A stretch of 64,000 bases of DNA from Dysidea avara (Eukaryota > Porifera > Demospongiae > Dictyoceratida > Dysideidae), in the NCBI RefSeq assembly GCF_963678975.1, contig NC_089281.1, positions 28,107,151-28,171,150 of the forward strand, written 5' to 3'. Of this stretch, positions 22,611-34,007 are shown one piece after another; the stretch's first letter is position 1, and every line of letters begins with the position of its first letter. The position numbers and the translations under genes are program-made. The notes beneath the pieces are model-generated. The model was given only the letters and a program-made list of their open reading frames with translations, was not told the DNA's origin and did no database searches.

Positions 22611-24941
22611 TGAAGTGCACAAGAAATTGAAATTGTCCATGTAGCACAAAACAGTTTCCATTAAAGTATTTTTTCAAGATCCCAAACTAACCCTATATTG
22701 ACACCTGAAAAGGCAGAATTTTGCAAGACCCGCACCAAGCAAACACTAGACCTGTTCTACAAGACTTGTTGCAGTTTAATATGTCAAGATTGCACCTTGA
22801 AGGATCAAAGCGTGATTTTGATTTCATTGAAAATGAGGTAAAGAAAGAGAGAAGACAAAACAGCCACAGCTTTACTGAAGCAGTTGTTAGAACCAGGGGC
22901 GGAGAAATAGGGGGGTGCAGAGGAGGCAACCCCCCCCCCACTTTTTCCAATGCCCAGTTGCCAAAGTAAAACAACTATTTTAGTCATTAGCCAACTTACT
23001 TTGCCTTTATTTACTGGGATTTGTGCTAAAGGTTATGCAAGCATGGAACACTGCATGAATCAGTACTGGGAGTGCACGAGATCGATATACTCTAATAGAG
23101 CAGTCACCTAACTACGTATACTCTAATAGAACATTCAGCGGAATCATTATAAGTTTGCCCTGCTATATGCAATTGATTCAATATACCTTCACTAACACTT
23201 ATATCTATATGTATATAATCAACAGCATGAGTCTATCTGAAATGCCTTCATTTACTGATGTATCTAATTGTACAGCGTCTCAATGATAGTCATTGCATAA
23301 CAGTATTCTATTCAAGTACACATGTTTCACTACGGAATAACAGTCCCATGTCACTGAAAATTTTCTCAGATTCAATCTCAAAGTATCCAAATCTCAAAAT
23401 TTTCCTGTGGCAGCATGAGTCCAGACCCCTTAGTATTGGCGTGCTTTGCAGTGCAAAGTGCACTAAGGTACAGTTAATGGTCTTAAAACACTTTGTAACT
23501 TACAGCCAACCCACATGACTTTCCCCCCCACTTTTGAGTACTGTTCTCCGCCCCTGGTTAGAACAAATGAGAAATGGAGTAAAGAATATTGAACATTGTG
23601 AGAAACAAGTTGACATGGAGACTGCAGCGAATATTAAGAAGATACTAGCTACATATTATGATGAGGTGTACAAGTTGTTGAAGAAACAAGAAGAAGAAAC
23701 ATTAGAAAAGGTACTAACAATGAAGACTTCATTTAAAAAGAGACTTGCCTTACAAAAGGAAAGTGCTCATTTGATTGAAGGCCATTCGGTAAGCTGTGAC
23801 GAGTTTTGTAAAAAGATTATGACAGCCAACAGAACAAGGCAGTTACTTATGTACAATAAATGGATTGAGAGAATACGCTAGTTGTGATCCAGAATGTAAA
23901 GCAAACAACATGATTGTAAACTATCATAAACCAGTTATGATTCACTTTGTGATGTGTTCTATATGCCTGTTTGTAGTTGTTCCCAGTATGGTCATTATCT
24001 TGCTAAAAGATATTTTTAGATCTCCTTTAGTGAACCAATCAAAACATCTAGAATTTGTTCCAACAAGGAGAGAGGGTTTATACATAATGTACATATTGAA
24101 GAATTGCCAAAAGGACAATATCATATATGGTATAATCGTAAAAGAAATGAGGAACATTCATTAATAGTTTACTGGAGAGGATTTGCACTAAACCATGAAA
24201 AAATTAAAGTTTTAATGAATGTCCGAGACTATGCTACCATCAAGCAGGAGGTGAAAGTCATTAAAGAAGCCAATAACAAAAGCCTTGAAGATCACTGGAA
24301 TAGCAGTAGACAAGAAGGGATACGTGTTTGTTGCAGCTTGTGAATTGGGCTGCATTCAAAAGTTTAAACTAAGTGGAGAATTTATTGCTCGGTTTGGCAG
24401 TAAAGGTACTGCTGATGGCCAATTAAAGTGGCCTTGTGGTCTAGTCGTGTCTCTGTCTCAGTCAGAGATGTTATTTGTGTGTGACAATGGCAACCACAGA
24501 ATTCAAGTGAACGATTCCCTTACCGCTTTGGACAGTGTGGCTCAAAACGTGGTACCTTCAATGAACCTAAAGATCTAACACTCAACAATAATGAAGATCA
24601 GTTGTTCATTACAGATCATAAAAATAGTCGAGTACAGGTATTTACTATAACAGGACAATTGCTAAAAATATTTCACTGGTGTCCCCTTCAAGTTGCAACA
24701 TCCAATCGGGATACACTACACACCAGATGAACACCTCTTGATTAGCTCCTGTGACACAAACTGTGTGCTGGTGTTTAAAGAAGACGGGAAGTTTATATCG
24801 GCCATTGAAGGTACATACCAAGGCAAGGAAAGGTTTTGCCATCCTTGTGGAGTAGTGATGATGGATAATGGAGAGATAGTAATAGCTGCTGGCTCAGATG
24901 GTAACAAACTTGTAGTATTTAGTGGACATGATGACAAGTAG
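22611..24941 (+). pseudogene. TRIM-NHL pseudogene, copy of the gene at 9038
   Basis: This is the duplicated body of the 9038 gene starting inside the first B-box, so the RING is missing. It carries multiple lesions. An early stop replaces a tryptophan codon (CATGTAGCAC against CAGGTGGCAC). A 663-bp hAT element sits at 22894-23556 in the coiled-coil part, and small deletions follow. A deletion after KWIE creates a stop near 23878. A deletion of about 150 bp joins the LED codons directly to ITGIAVDKKG near 24292. At the end a lost T removes the normal stop and adds a few codons. The C-terminal NHL blocks remain recognisable (GIHYTPDEHLLISS). It cannot make the family protein. Confidence 0.9.
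22886..23564. mobile_element. hAT MITE with 8-bp target duplication GTTAGAAC
   Basis: The element itself is 22894-23556 (663 bp). Its ends CAGGGGCGGAGAA and TTCTCCGCCCCTG are a 13-bp perfect inverted repeat. GTTAGAAC stands on both sides (22886-22893 and 23557-23564) and occurs once at the empty site in the intact gene (around 9733-9740). Two copies of the CTCTAATAGARCA motif lie at 23089-23130. It has no transposase and would depend on a hAT transposase supplied elsewhere. Confidence 0.95.
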
Positions 24942-26637
24942 TGTTTATATGTTCAGTTGTAGTAGGAAGTGTGTAACTAGATTTCTTAATTTTTCACTAT
25001 TAAAGCTTAATTTTAGCTAGGTATATAGCTGAAATGTGTATAGCTCAGAATATAACTTTCTTAGTCTGCTCTAGCTGCAATCACCCACTGGTGGTACAAT
25101 AATTCATTGATGCAGTAAGAAAATCATGATGCAAGCAATATGGGCCTAAAGTGTTTATTTGAAGCTGTAATGTAGATCTGACACCATGCGCTACAAGATG
25201 TAAAGGGTTTCTGTTATGTGATGATTCTTATATAAGTCAGTGGAAAACTATGAAATTCTTTATTATTCTTAATAATTTTGAAAATCTGGTGCTTTGTTCT
25301 TGGATCATGAAAATTTCATACCACAACATTTCTATGCATGTATATATGGGCAACAAAATGGTCCCCACTGGTAAGGAATTTGTTTCCAGTGATGTTCCTA
25401 ACTGTGACTTATAAAACATAATCATAATGTTTGTGACATTGTCTTTCCACAGTACTCCACTGTTTTTCTATGAATAGAGGCAACCTGTGTGTTATACCTA
25501 ATGGCAGTCCCCTTTCATTTCCTGCATGCAGGTGTATATAGCTATAATTTGATTGATTTTCTGTTGTTGCATAGCCGTTCTTCCATATACACTAGCACAT
25601 AAAACACAGGTACAAATGCAAATTAAATAACACACACAAAATATGACAAAATTAGCTACAAAATAATTTGATATATGCATACATTAACTATTATTATATA
25701 GACTATTAATTATTACATAATAAGTCTTGGTCAAAGAGACAAACTGCTAGCTATACTAGTTGGAAGCATCACTGCATGTGTTCTTACTATATAGTTGATA
25801 TGGTGAAGGCTGTTAGTAAAATGGTGCATACTGACACACCAAGTGTTAACTGTATATGTACAAGTGGTCAAATATTATTGGCAGCTGCAGTTGCAGGCAT
25901 TGCATGGTAATCTGCATCTTACTCTAGGAAATCCATTTAGAAATGTGTTCTAGATCATGAGATAACTGCTTCTTAACTTCTTTACAATTATCTCTCCAGA
26001 ATAAATCATTGAGTCATGTTGTCAGCAAATTACAAAAGTTACCATGCTGCACTATGCAGGGAGGGCATATCATTGATAGATACTAAAAATAGAAGCATCA
26101 AGTTTTATTGTTAACACTGGTAACTTCATATTCAACTTGGCAATTAATTTTTGCACAGTATAGCTATAGGTTACTGAGAGAAGATTTGTGTACCTATATG
26201 CATTTTTGTGTATGAGTTACCTCCTTTGCAACAGCCAGCTAGGTGAGAGAGAATCATGCAGCACCTGTATCATTCTCTCTATTATGCTATAGCCCAAGAA
26301 AGTCACACAAAGTGCTTGACCAACGTGCATAAATGTCATATGTATAGAGCAACAAATTTTGCTTTATATGTTTACCAAATAAGAGGAAAGCAACAACACG
26401 CAATGCCTGTCTGTATAAACATGCTATCATGATGCAATATTGCAAGTGTACTTGTAGTTGTATACATACTAGACAACAATCATCAAATGTCACACTGTTG
26501 GTATTGTCTTGGGACTAGTTTTAGTATATATGAACTTGAAGTTGCAGTATTCCTTGTATATGCACTGATGCAGCTCTCTGTACTTTTAGATTATAGATTT
26601 TGCAGTTTGACAAACTAAACAATCAAGTTGGTAGCTA

Positions 26638-27537
26638 CACTGTAAAAAATGGGGTGTTCCGTTATACACTTTTGACGTTATATATACACCCGTACCTCAA
26701 AAGGTGCTTGTGTACACCCACAGAGTGTTTTGTAAAAAAAAATTGTCCAACAGGGGGTGTTTAATAGACACTGCTGGGTGTAATGCCACACTACACTGAA
26801 GTAAGCACTCATACACTTTAGTGTTAATTATTGTGAGATAAGAGTAAACAGAATCTGGGAACTATTCTTATGACATTACTTGTGTTGCTTTACTCTTTGA
26901 ATAATATGGCCTTCCTTTATTTTAAACCCACAATCAAAATGATATTTGTTAGTTACGTTATATATACAAATCCAAAATATTTAAGAGACAAGGAAGTTAT
27001 CATTGGTAAGTTGGAGAGAATTATACTAAGTTACCGTATAGCTGGAAATTTTCAAAGGACAAAACTTTCACAAATTTCACGAGTGATGATAACTTCATGA
27101 AAATATAATTGTGAAATATTTCAGTTTATACACATAGCTATTCCCACTTTCTAGACTTTTGTGAATTTAAAAACATGAAAATCGTATTTTGCAGTTTTGC
27201 GAAAGTTTCATCCCTCAAAAGTTTCCCATTATACGGTATATGGATTATACTAAGAATTAAATTATATGGTAATACACACTTCATGCATTGTAATGAATCA
27301 GCTGCAAATCTATGGTTGTTGCATTGTACAGTTCTTATCTGTAGCACAAAGCATTCAGTGAAGTTCTTTTTTAAAAAACAGAGGTGTTCTTAAACACCCT
27401 ACGGGTGTACAGAAAAACTCTATTAGTGTAATGGAACACCTCATAAGGGTGTAACTGAACACCTGTGGAGAGCCCAGTTGTAATGGCAGATATAACACCC
27501 CAAAAGGTGCTTATGTAAGAACCCATTTTTAACAGTG
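26638..27537. mobile_element. Non-autonomous DNA element, CACTGT ends
   Basis: The left end CACTGTAAAAAATGGG and the right end CCCATTTTTAACAGTG form inverted repeats, with TA immediately outside each. Both subterminal regions are full of ACACC/GGTGT words (GGGGTGTTCC, AACACCCTACGGGTGT, AACACCTCATAAGGGTGT). It is absent from the paired duplication, so it is a genuine insertion. It hosts a smaller element at 27032-27239. No coding sequence was found. Confidence 0.75.
27032..27239. mobile_element. Nested MITE with TACCGTATA ends
   Basis: The ends TACCGTATAGCTGGAAATTT and, reverse-complemented, TACCGTATAATGGGAAACTT are inverted repeats about 25 bp long, continuing into TTGCGAAAG/CTTTCAC words. 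It sits inside the 26638-27537 element, so it arrived later. Confidence 0.7.
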
Positions 27538-27758
27538 TATATATATAGGGCTTGTTGCACCTTTCCTAAGTAATCAGCATCTCTAACAAAGTGTATTTAA
27601 GCTGATCAAGTGATACATGAAGTTATACGTATAAACTTCCTTGTCAAATTCTGTAATAGAATCTGGTAAGACAGAGCTTGAATTGAGGTATACAGGAGTA
27701 TATATTCAGAAATAGTATACCTCATTAGCTGCTTGTCAGTTTACCAAGCAGTAAAAAT

Positions 27759-28241
27759 GGTTTCTGGTTGATATCATTGGGAAAAATGAATAAAGGAGAA
27801 CTATTGTTATGTAGGAGGAGTGCAGGCTCAGATCAATTTACTCTAATAGAACAGTCATGCATTCTAATATGTGACTACATGGATTTGTGAGAAGGGGTCA
27901 TCCACACACATCCAATTTAGCAACTTTGATAATTCATAACTTCAGATTGAAAAAAGCCATTGCCTTGAATTTTGCACAGTAGTGCACAAAAGCATATGTG
28001 ACCGGATTTGCGAAAAGGTACCTTTTTCACACAAACTTTGACCCATTTTTTGAACTTTGAGATGCCATAACTTTTAACCCATAGCCTATAATTGTCTCAA
28101 ATATTTTATGAGTGTAGCCACAGTATCTGGCTGCATGTTGAAACCAAGAGCAAGTTGATCAGTGTAAGGACTCAAAGGTTACATCATTTTGTTTGCTGGT
28201 ATGTAAAATGTGTGGAAAAGGTACCTTTTTGCAAATCTGGT

Positions 28242-28279
<38 letters not shown>

Positions 28280-29297
28280 AATGGATGGGCAGGGAAAATT
28301 TTCAGATTTGTATGTGCTTTGAAACCTAAGTTATGGTCTTCAAGTTCAAAGAACTGGATGTGTGTGTAAGATTTCCTTCTGCAAACCCAGTCACAGAGTA
28401 TATACGCAGTCATAATTAAATCTATGTATTTTTCAAAATTGTTTGATGCCATATTATAACTTCCCAAAGTCAGCTTCTATCTGCAGCTAACAGTTTCACT
28501 TCTTGCTCCTGGATGCTGCAAACAGTTACATAGTATGGACCATTTTATACTGGCATGCCGAATTTTAGGCTTATAAAATTCAGACAAGCACCATACAGTC
28601 AGCTTGAAACAAACAGATAAACTTAATTATGGCTTAAAACTCCGATGGTGAGAATTACAGTCCTTAAAGCTAACTAGTCAACCCAACCTCTTTTTTCCAA
28701 TCCCACTCTTCCATTGCAGTCTTTAGCTATCCAAAGAATTTAGTATACCCATATCATTTTACAATTTGTGCCCTGGATTGAAATATCATAAGTGTGAAAA
28801 GGCAGAGAGACCAGAATCTTCACACCAGAAATTTTGATTACAGATAGAAGCGAGAAAGGAAGGTTAACTGCATCAGATTCATGAAGTGCATGAGGCGAGA
28901 CAGTCAAACTCAGCAAATCTTAGCCAGACATCAGTCGTGCATACAATGGATAGTTGATCATGACAATGTAAAGCTAGACAAGACAGTTGTCATCACATGT
29001 TAATCTTAAATTGAAGGCTGGTGATGCACTGGTTTCAACCCAATAGTTTGTCCAATGTGGAAAAGTTATGAATACTATACTATATTACTAGCTGTCATAT
29101 AGGGGGCACAGCATAAATGGTTGAGTTCATGCAATTCAAGGGGATGTATAGTAGTGCAGCCTTTGTGATGCTAATGAAACCATGATAAGCAATAATTGAT
29201 ATAGCAGCTGCTTTTCAAAGAGTTTTCATTTTAGGGAAGAGTAGTTATTTATTGTTGGGAATTTCTGATTTGTACTGTGGTTATTGTACTTTGGATG
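27759..29297. repeat. Repeat-rich intergenic DNA
   Basis: The CTCTAATAGAACAGTCA motif stands alone at 27841-27857. Around 27880-28400 a phrase of the type GTGACCGGATTTGCGAAAAG recurs four times in both orientations, alternating with AGGTACCTTTT, which suggests a decayed repeat array. An AT microsatellite lies at 28249-28276. From 28500 to 29297 I see nothing. Confidence 0.45.
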
Positions 29298-31432
29298 GTT
29301 GAAATTAGTGTTGTTTTAGTAATGCATTTGATTTTTAATTTTAGTTATAGCTGTAAATAGAAAACGTTTTAGTTAAAGTTTTTAGTTGTCATTACCATCA
29401 TTAATATATTATAGATATAGTTTTAGATGCTAGTTCTAGTTAAAGTTTTAGTTTTAGTTACCATTACATATTTGCACCAAAACTATAAACTCTAAATATA
29501 CATGCATGTATTTAAGTGCTACAAATTACACAGCTGCAAATTGAATAGCATAATTATATTGTTTGTTGTGGCAAAACATATACTAATTGTTTCAATTAGC
29601 ACTTAAATAAGACAAGATACACAATGTGACAATTAAGGTGCCAAGATAAACATGGTAAACACAAGACCAACTCACCAACAGAACGTACCAATTAGGTGCC
29701 AAAATCAAAATGATTAGCTGCAGCAAGTGCCAAAATAATTGCAGTGAATATGAAGACCGATTTAGCAATCAGTGCATACTAGCTACCCTTCAATAATTTG
29801 ATGCACAGTTATACATAGTACTTTCAACCCACCATGTTTCGTTTATGCTATAATGAATGCATGTACATAGCTACCTACATGATTCTTTTTCAAAGAACAA
29901 GTATAATATAGTGCATGTGATTTCACTATAAAGAGCTATTATTACAACTTTAAGAATTTTTAAGGTCAATTAGGGATCGTATAGGAAGGGAAACAAGCAG
30001 AAGGCTGCCTACACATATACTATAGAAACATTTAATCCCCACTCCAATCTATAACCATGGCTGATATGAATTAGGGATTAAATGTTCATTAGTATAATAT
30101 TATGTGTAGGCATGCAATGTTTCCCTACTTTAATCTCTGTAGTCAACCTTAGAATTCCCAAAGCTTTTTTGTAACATTGTTATGACTGGTGAACTTGTGC
30201 ATACCACTTCAAAAGAAAGGATGGCACCAGAGGTAATGTGGTTTTCATCTGAACATGCACCCCAACTATCAATTACTGAGTGAAGTGGCCATTATGCTGC
30301 TATGTTCAGCCCATTACATAGTGCTACAAATGAAGAAGAGTAGAAGTGCCTCTGCAATCCAGTCACCATGAAAAATTAAAATATGGATGATTTGTGTGCC
30401 CAAACTATCAATTACTGACTCAAAAGTGGAGTGGCCATTACGCTTCGCTTTTACCTATTTTCAGCCTGTTACAGTATTACAAACCAAGATCAGTATTAGG
30501 AGTGCCTCTACAATCAATCTAGTCACCACATTAAGTATGGACGATTTCTGTTTACAAATGTAGGAAAGCCATGCATCACACTACTGTGAATTGACAACTT
30601 GGGGCTGTCAGCAAAAAGAAATGGGACACAAATGAGAACAAAGGTAAGGTACGTCCATGGTGCATGCACTGTATGTACTGCATGTGGTATGCCAAAAGGC
30701 ACATCTTGGGATGAAGTAATGTCAAACAGTGAAGAAATCAATCCTGTAGCCTTAGCTGTTATTGAATTATGCTTGCCTGAAGGCATCAGGTAGTTAATCA
30801 GTAAAAAAATTCAATTAAAAATATTTGTAACAGTCTATTGGAAGCATTTAGGGTCATATTGGAGGCACTTTTAAGCTTGGTTAAATTATTATACTATAAC
30901 TGTTACTGCCAAGGTGCATGCCAGGATGGTATTATGAAGCTGGTTTTTGAGTGATATTTTTTTTGGCCAAACCTCCATGATCCCTAATATACAGTACTAC
31001 AATAAATTCTGTGATAGTTTAAGTTAGCTACGTTCTGCTTGAAAACATTACGGTAGTAACTTTTTAGCATTAAAGCTGATGATTATAAGATATCTTCATA
31101 GCAAAGTGCTTTTAGTTGCTTTTATATTCGTATATATAATTAGCTATGTGTTCAACTGTTACTACAATATAGCGTAGCAAAGTACTTTTAGTTTTAAACG
31201 AGTAACAAGTTTTATATTTGTAGGTGGTAAGTACTTTTAGTTTCAGTTATTTGTAAACATTAAGTAATATTTTTGGTTTTAATATAAGTTTCAATGTGAA
31301 TATTGAGGTACTTTTAGTTTTAATTTTAGTCTTGAGAAATCATAAAAACTCCAGTTTTAGTTTCAGATAATAAAAGCAAAAGCCCCACTTTTAGTTTTAG
31401 TTGTGGTTAATTAAAACAACACTAGTTGAAAT
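29298..31432. mobile_element. Large hAT-type element with target duplication GTTGAAAT
   Basis: The element is 29306-31424 (2119 bp). The ends TAGTGTTGTTTTAGTAA and, reverse-complemented, TAGTGTTGTTTTAATTAA are inverted repeats. GTTGAAAT is found directly outside both (29298-29305 and 31425-31432), an 8-bp duplication as hAT transposases make. For about 180-300 bp inside each end, TTTTAGTT words are repeated many times, possible subterminal transposase sites. The interior has no transposase ORF and includes a copy of repeat R1. Confidence 0.85.
30190..30796 (+). repeat. Dispersed repeat family R1, copy 2 (most complete)
   Basis: Blocks in order are GCATACCACTTCAAAAGAAA, CTATCAATTACTGA, GTCACCATGAAAAAT, GTCAGCAAAAAGAAATGGGA, GGTATGCCAAAAGGCACATC and GTAGCCTTAGCTGTTATTGA. 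Part of the first half is repeated within the copy (about 30260 and 30410). It lies inside the hAT element at 29306-31424. Confidence 0.6.
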
Positions 31433-32132
31433 ATAAGGTCACAGTGTATACTTTTGCCATTTATGTTGCTAACTTCATGTGCAACACTGATACAAGTAGA
31501 AGGGATCCATATAGTGGTAAAATTTTGTTTGTTATAAAGCCATTTAAAATTGAAGCAACACAAGTATCAAGTTTGTAGCTACAACTGAAACTACCTACTG
31601 TATGTTCAACTAAAAGAAGTTATCTCAGAATAGCCTTTCAAAAAGAATTGATGTCATGTGATTCATGGTACATTTTAACCTTAGGATGTTTGGCACAATG
31701 ATAAGATATCAATGTGCAGCACAGGTCAAGAATAAGATATTCAATTTCAGCATACATACCAGTCTTTGTTCCTAAATGATGAATGTGCTGCGTCAGCTAT
31801 TAGAGAGTTTGAACTTTTAAAAATAATCCCCAGGTATTATAAACCACCACATAATATGACACAAGCTGCAACCACTGAACTTTTATACCTCTGCATGATT
31901 TCCTCATAGCCTACATGTCCATTAGGTGTACACATAATTTCTATAGATCTCAGTACAGAGGCTGTCACAAAATGAAGAAATTATAGTCACTTTCATGTGG
32001 CACTGCAATTGATGGTATGATCTTGGGGCACAAGATGGTTTCAATTATATCCTCTGTTTGGCAGACATTCTTCAAGCTGCTGACTTTCTTTCCGAGTCAT
32101 GATAGAATACACACAGTCACACACTATAAACC
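31433..32132. other. Intergenic DNA, nothing recognised
   Basis: There are no long ORFs, and neither transposon termini nor strong repeats were seen here. Confidence 0.4.
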
Positions 32133-33010
32133 TTGGAATCTTGCCACAAGAAAGTGACACCTATTCTTAAGAAATATGAGACCAAGCTAACAAAACTTAA
32201 TTGCTCAGTCAGTCTTACACATCCACCCATGCACATTTATGTTTGCAGTAATGAAGACTATACTACAGCACTTTATGAATTGAACTCACTTTATGAATGG
32301 TCATTTCTTTGGCAATTGAGGTTTAACATCTCCAAGTGCAAGCATGTACACTTTGGACCAGAGGGTCGTATTAGTTGAACGGTAAAACTATTGACAGTAT
32401 CGAATGCCACAAGGACTTAGGCATCATCTTAGACCATCAACTTAAGTTCCACTCACATGCCACAGAGGTTGTTGCAAAAGCCAACCTATTTACTGGGATT
32501 GATCAGGAGATTTTTCAATCATCTGGATTCATTAAATTATTTACGGCTTTGGTATGTACCCTACACTTTAATATTGTAGTGTGGTATGGGGGCCATTCTT
32601 TATTCTCGATCAACATATTTGTTACCTTCAATTAGAGACCAGCCCTATGAGGAGAGACTTTCAATCCTTCAGTTACCATCTCTGGCTCATATAGGCGTCA
32701 CAGAGGTGACATGATACTACTACTATAAAAGATTCTTAATAAGTATTTTAATTCAGATTTTTCCATTTTATATACCTATTCCACTACCAACATCACCATG
32801 CAAGGGACACCACTTCAAACTGTTTAAATAGCATTCAAGATTAAACTGTTTAAATAGCATTCAAGATTAAACTGTAGATCAAAATATTTTAATTACTGAT
32901 TGGAACACTTTGCCTGCATTTGTAAATAGCATTAGATATCATAGATATCGTTGCCACTTAAACAACGTGTCTCACCACTCCTACTTTCAGATTACCACCA
33001 CCTTGGAATG
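32133..33010 (+). pseudogene. Non-LTR retrotransposon fragment, C-terminal ORF2 region
   Basis: The plus strand reads NISKCKHVHFG, then IECHKDLGIILDHQLKFHSH near 32400-32460, then RPYEERLSILQLPSLAHR near 32636 and, near 32890, NTLPAFVNS. This is the order of motifs after the polymerase core in CR1-like reverse transcriptases. Frames change at least twice and the catalytic core is absent, so this is a 5'-truncated dead insertion. Its wording differs from the element at 34008, so it belongs to another subfamily. Confidence 0.7.
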
Positions 33011-33529
33011 CTTATATCTGTGCTTGACCTGAATTTGTCATTTCTTGTGATAAAATACAAACTTATACAATATTAAATGGAACCATTTTTAGCAAATTTC
33101 AACTACAACATTAACTGTTCACTACAATACCTTTGTCCCTGCTCGAGGTATCACCACCCGCCTCTAACTTGCATCGCTTGTAACTAATGTATGTAGTACT
33201 TAAACCCTGAGCCCTGTAATCTATTACTTGTAACAAATGTATATATAAGTACTTAAGTAAGTATATATGTGTAGAGTAAATATTGTAATGTATTTTTGAC
33301 TGTAGGCATGTGTTGCCAACAGACCATCAGTGTTTTCACCATAAAATTATAATTAAATTCTAGATTATTCAGTTTGTATATATTGTATTGTTATGTGCTG
33401 ATCCGGTATACAGGCTGTGCCTTTACCGGTAGCTACTTTAACATAATTTAATGGTATAAAGCTGGCAGAAGGAGTGTTAATTGAAAAACTTACAAAAAAA
33501 CATGTCACTAAAAGGGTATTGATCAGGAA

Positions 33530-33625
33530 AAAATCCATGGTGTATTGGGGATTTAAACCAAAGACGACTTGCTCTTTGGTCCATCATCATGACCACTGTA
33601 TCACAGTGCTTCCAGCTACTCATCT
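33530..33625 (-). repeat. Possible tRNA-derived SINE head
   Basis: Read on the minus strand there is a stretch resembling a polymerase III internal promoter. An A-box-like CTGTGATACAGTGG is followed about 45 bases later by a B-box-like GGTTTAAATCC. A proper acceptor stem was not found, so it is not called a tRNA gene. Confidence 0.35.
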
Positions 33626-34007
33626 CTCATAGTTTCTACCTTATAAATGTGAAAATGAAGAAACTTCTATATGTTAGTAACAAAGATGAAGAACAAACCA
33701 AAGTTGAATCCAACCCTAACCCTATCTCAACAGAGGTATACTTATTGTGATAATGTCAGGACAGTTCTTTGTTGTCTTTTTTTGTATATGTATCTGTGAC
33801 ACTGTTTTCCTCAGTTACCATATATGCTCACAATGGATCTACTGTTCCGGCAGGCCAGGTGGATCTGATATATGGTCACAAGAGTTTGTCCGAGGATTCA
33901 AATGTTGTTTGTTGTTGTTTTTTTTGTACACTTTCACATGATTATCATTATTATCATTATTAATTAGCAAAGCCCACCAGGGGCAACACGCTAATGTGCA
34001 TTACAAA

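Larger units (their letters stand above)
22611..27758 (+). repeat. Segmental duplication, copy 2 (partner 9444-13558)
   Basis: After the pseudogene the match to copy 1 continues through 3' flank to about 27758, with small indels. Copy 2 carries the hAT element at 22894-23556 and the element at 26638-27537, both absent from copy 1. No other gene is visible in 24942-27758. Confidence 0.85.

Noticed and set aside
33530-33625. A tRNA gene on the minus strand
   Set aside because: Promoter-box-like words are present, but no acceptor stem or full cloverleaf could be drawn; it is kept only as a possible SINE head.
33747-33941. Short plus-strand frames resembling a secreted-protein exon (AHNGSTVPAGQVDLIYG)
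   Set aside because: There is no neighbouring exon and no recognised family, and it ends at the retrotransposon tail.
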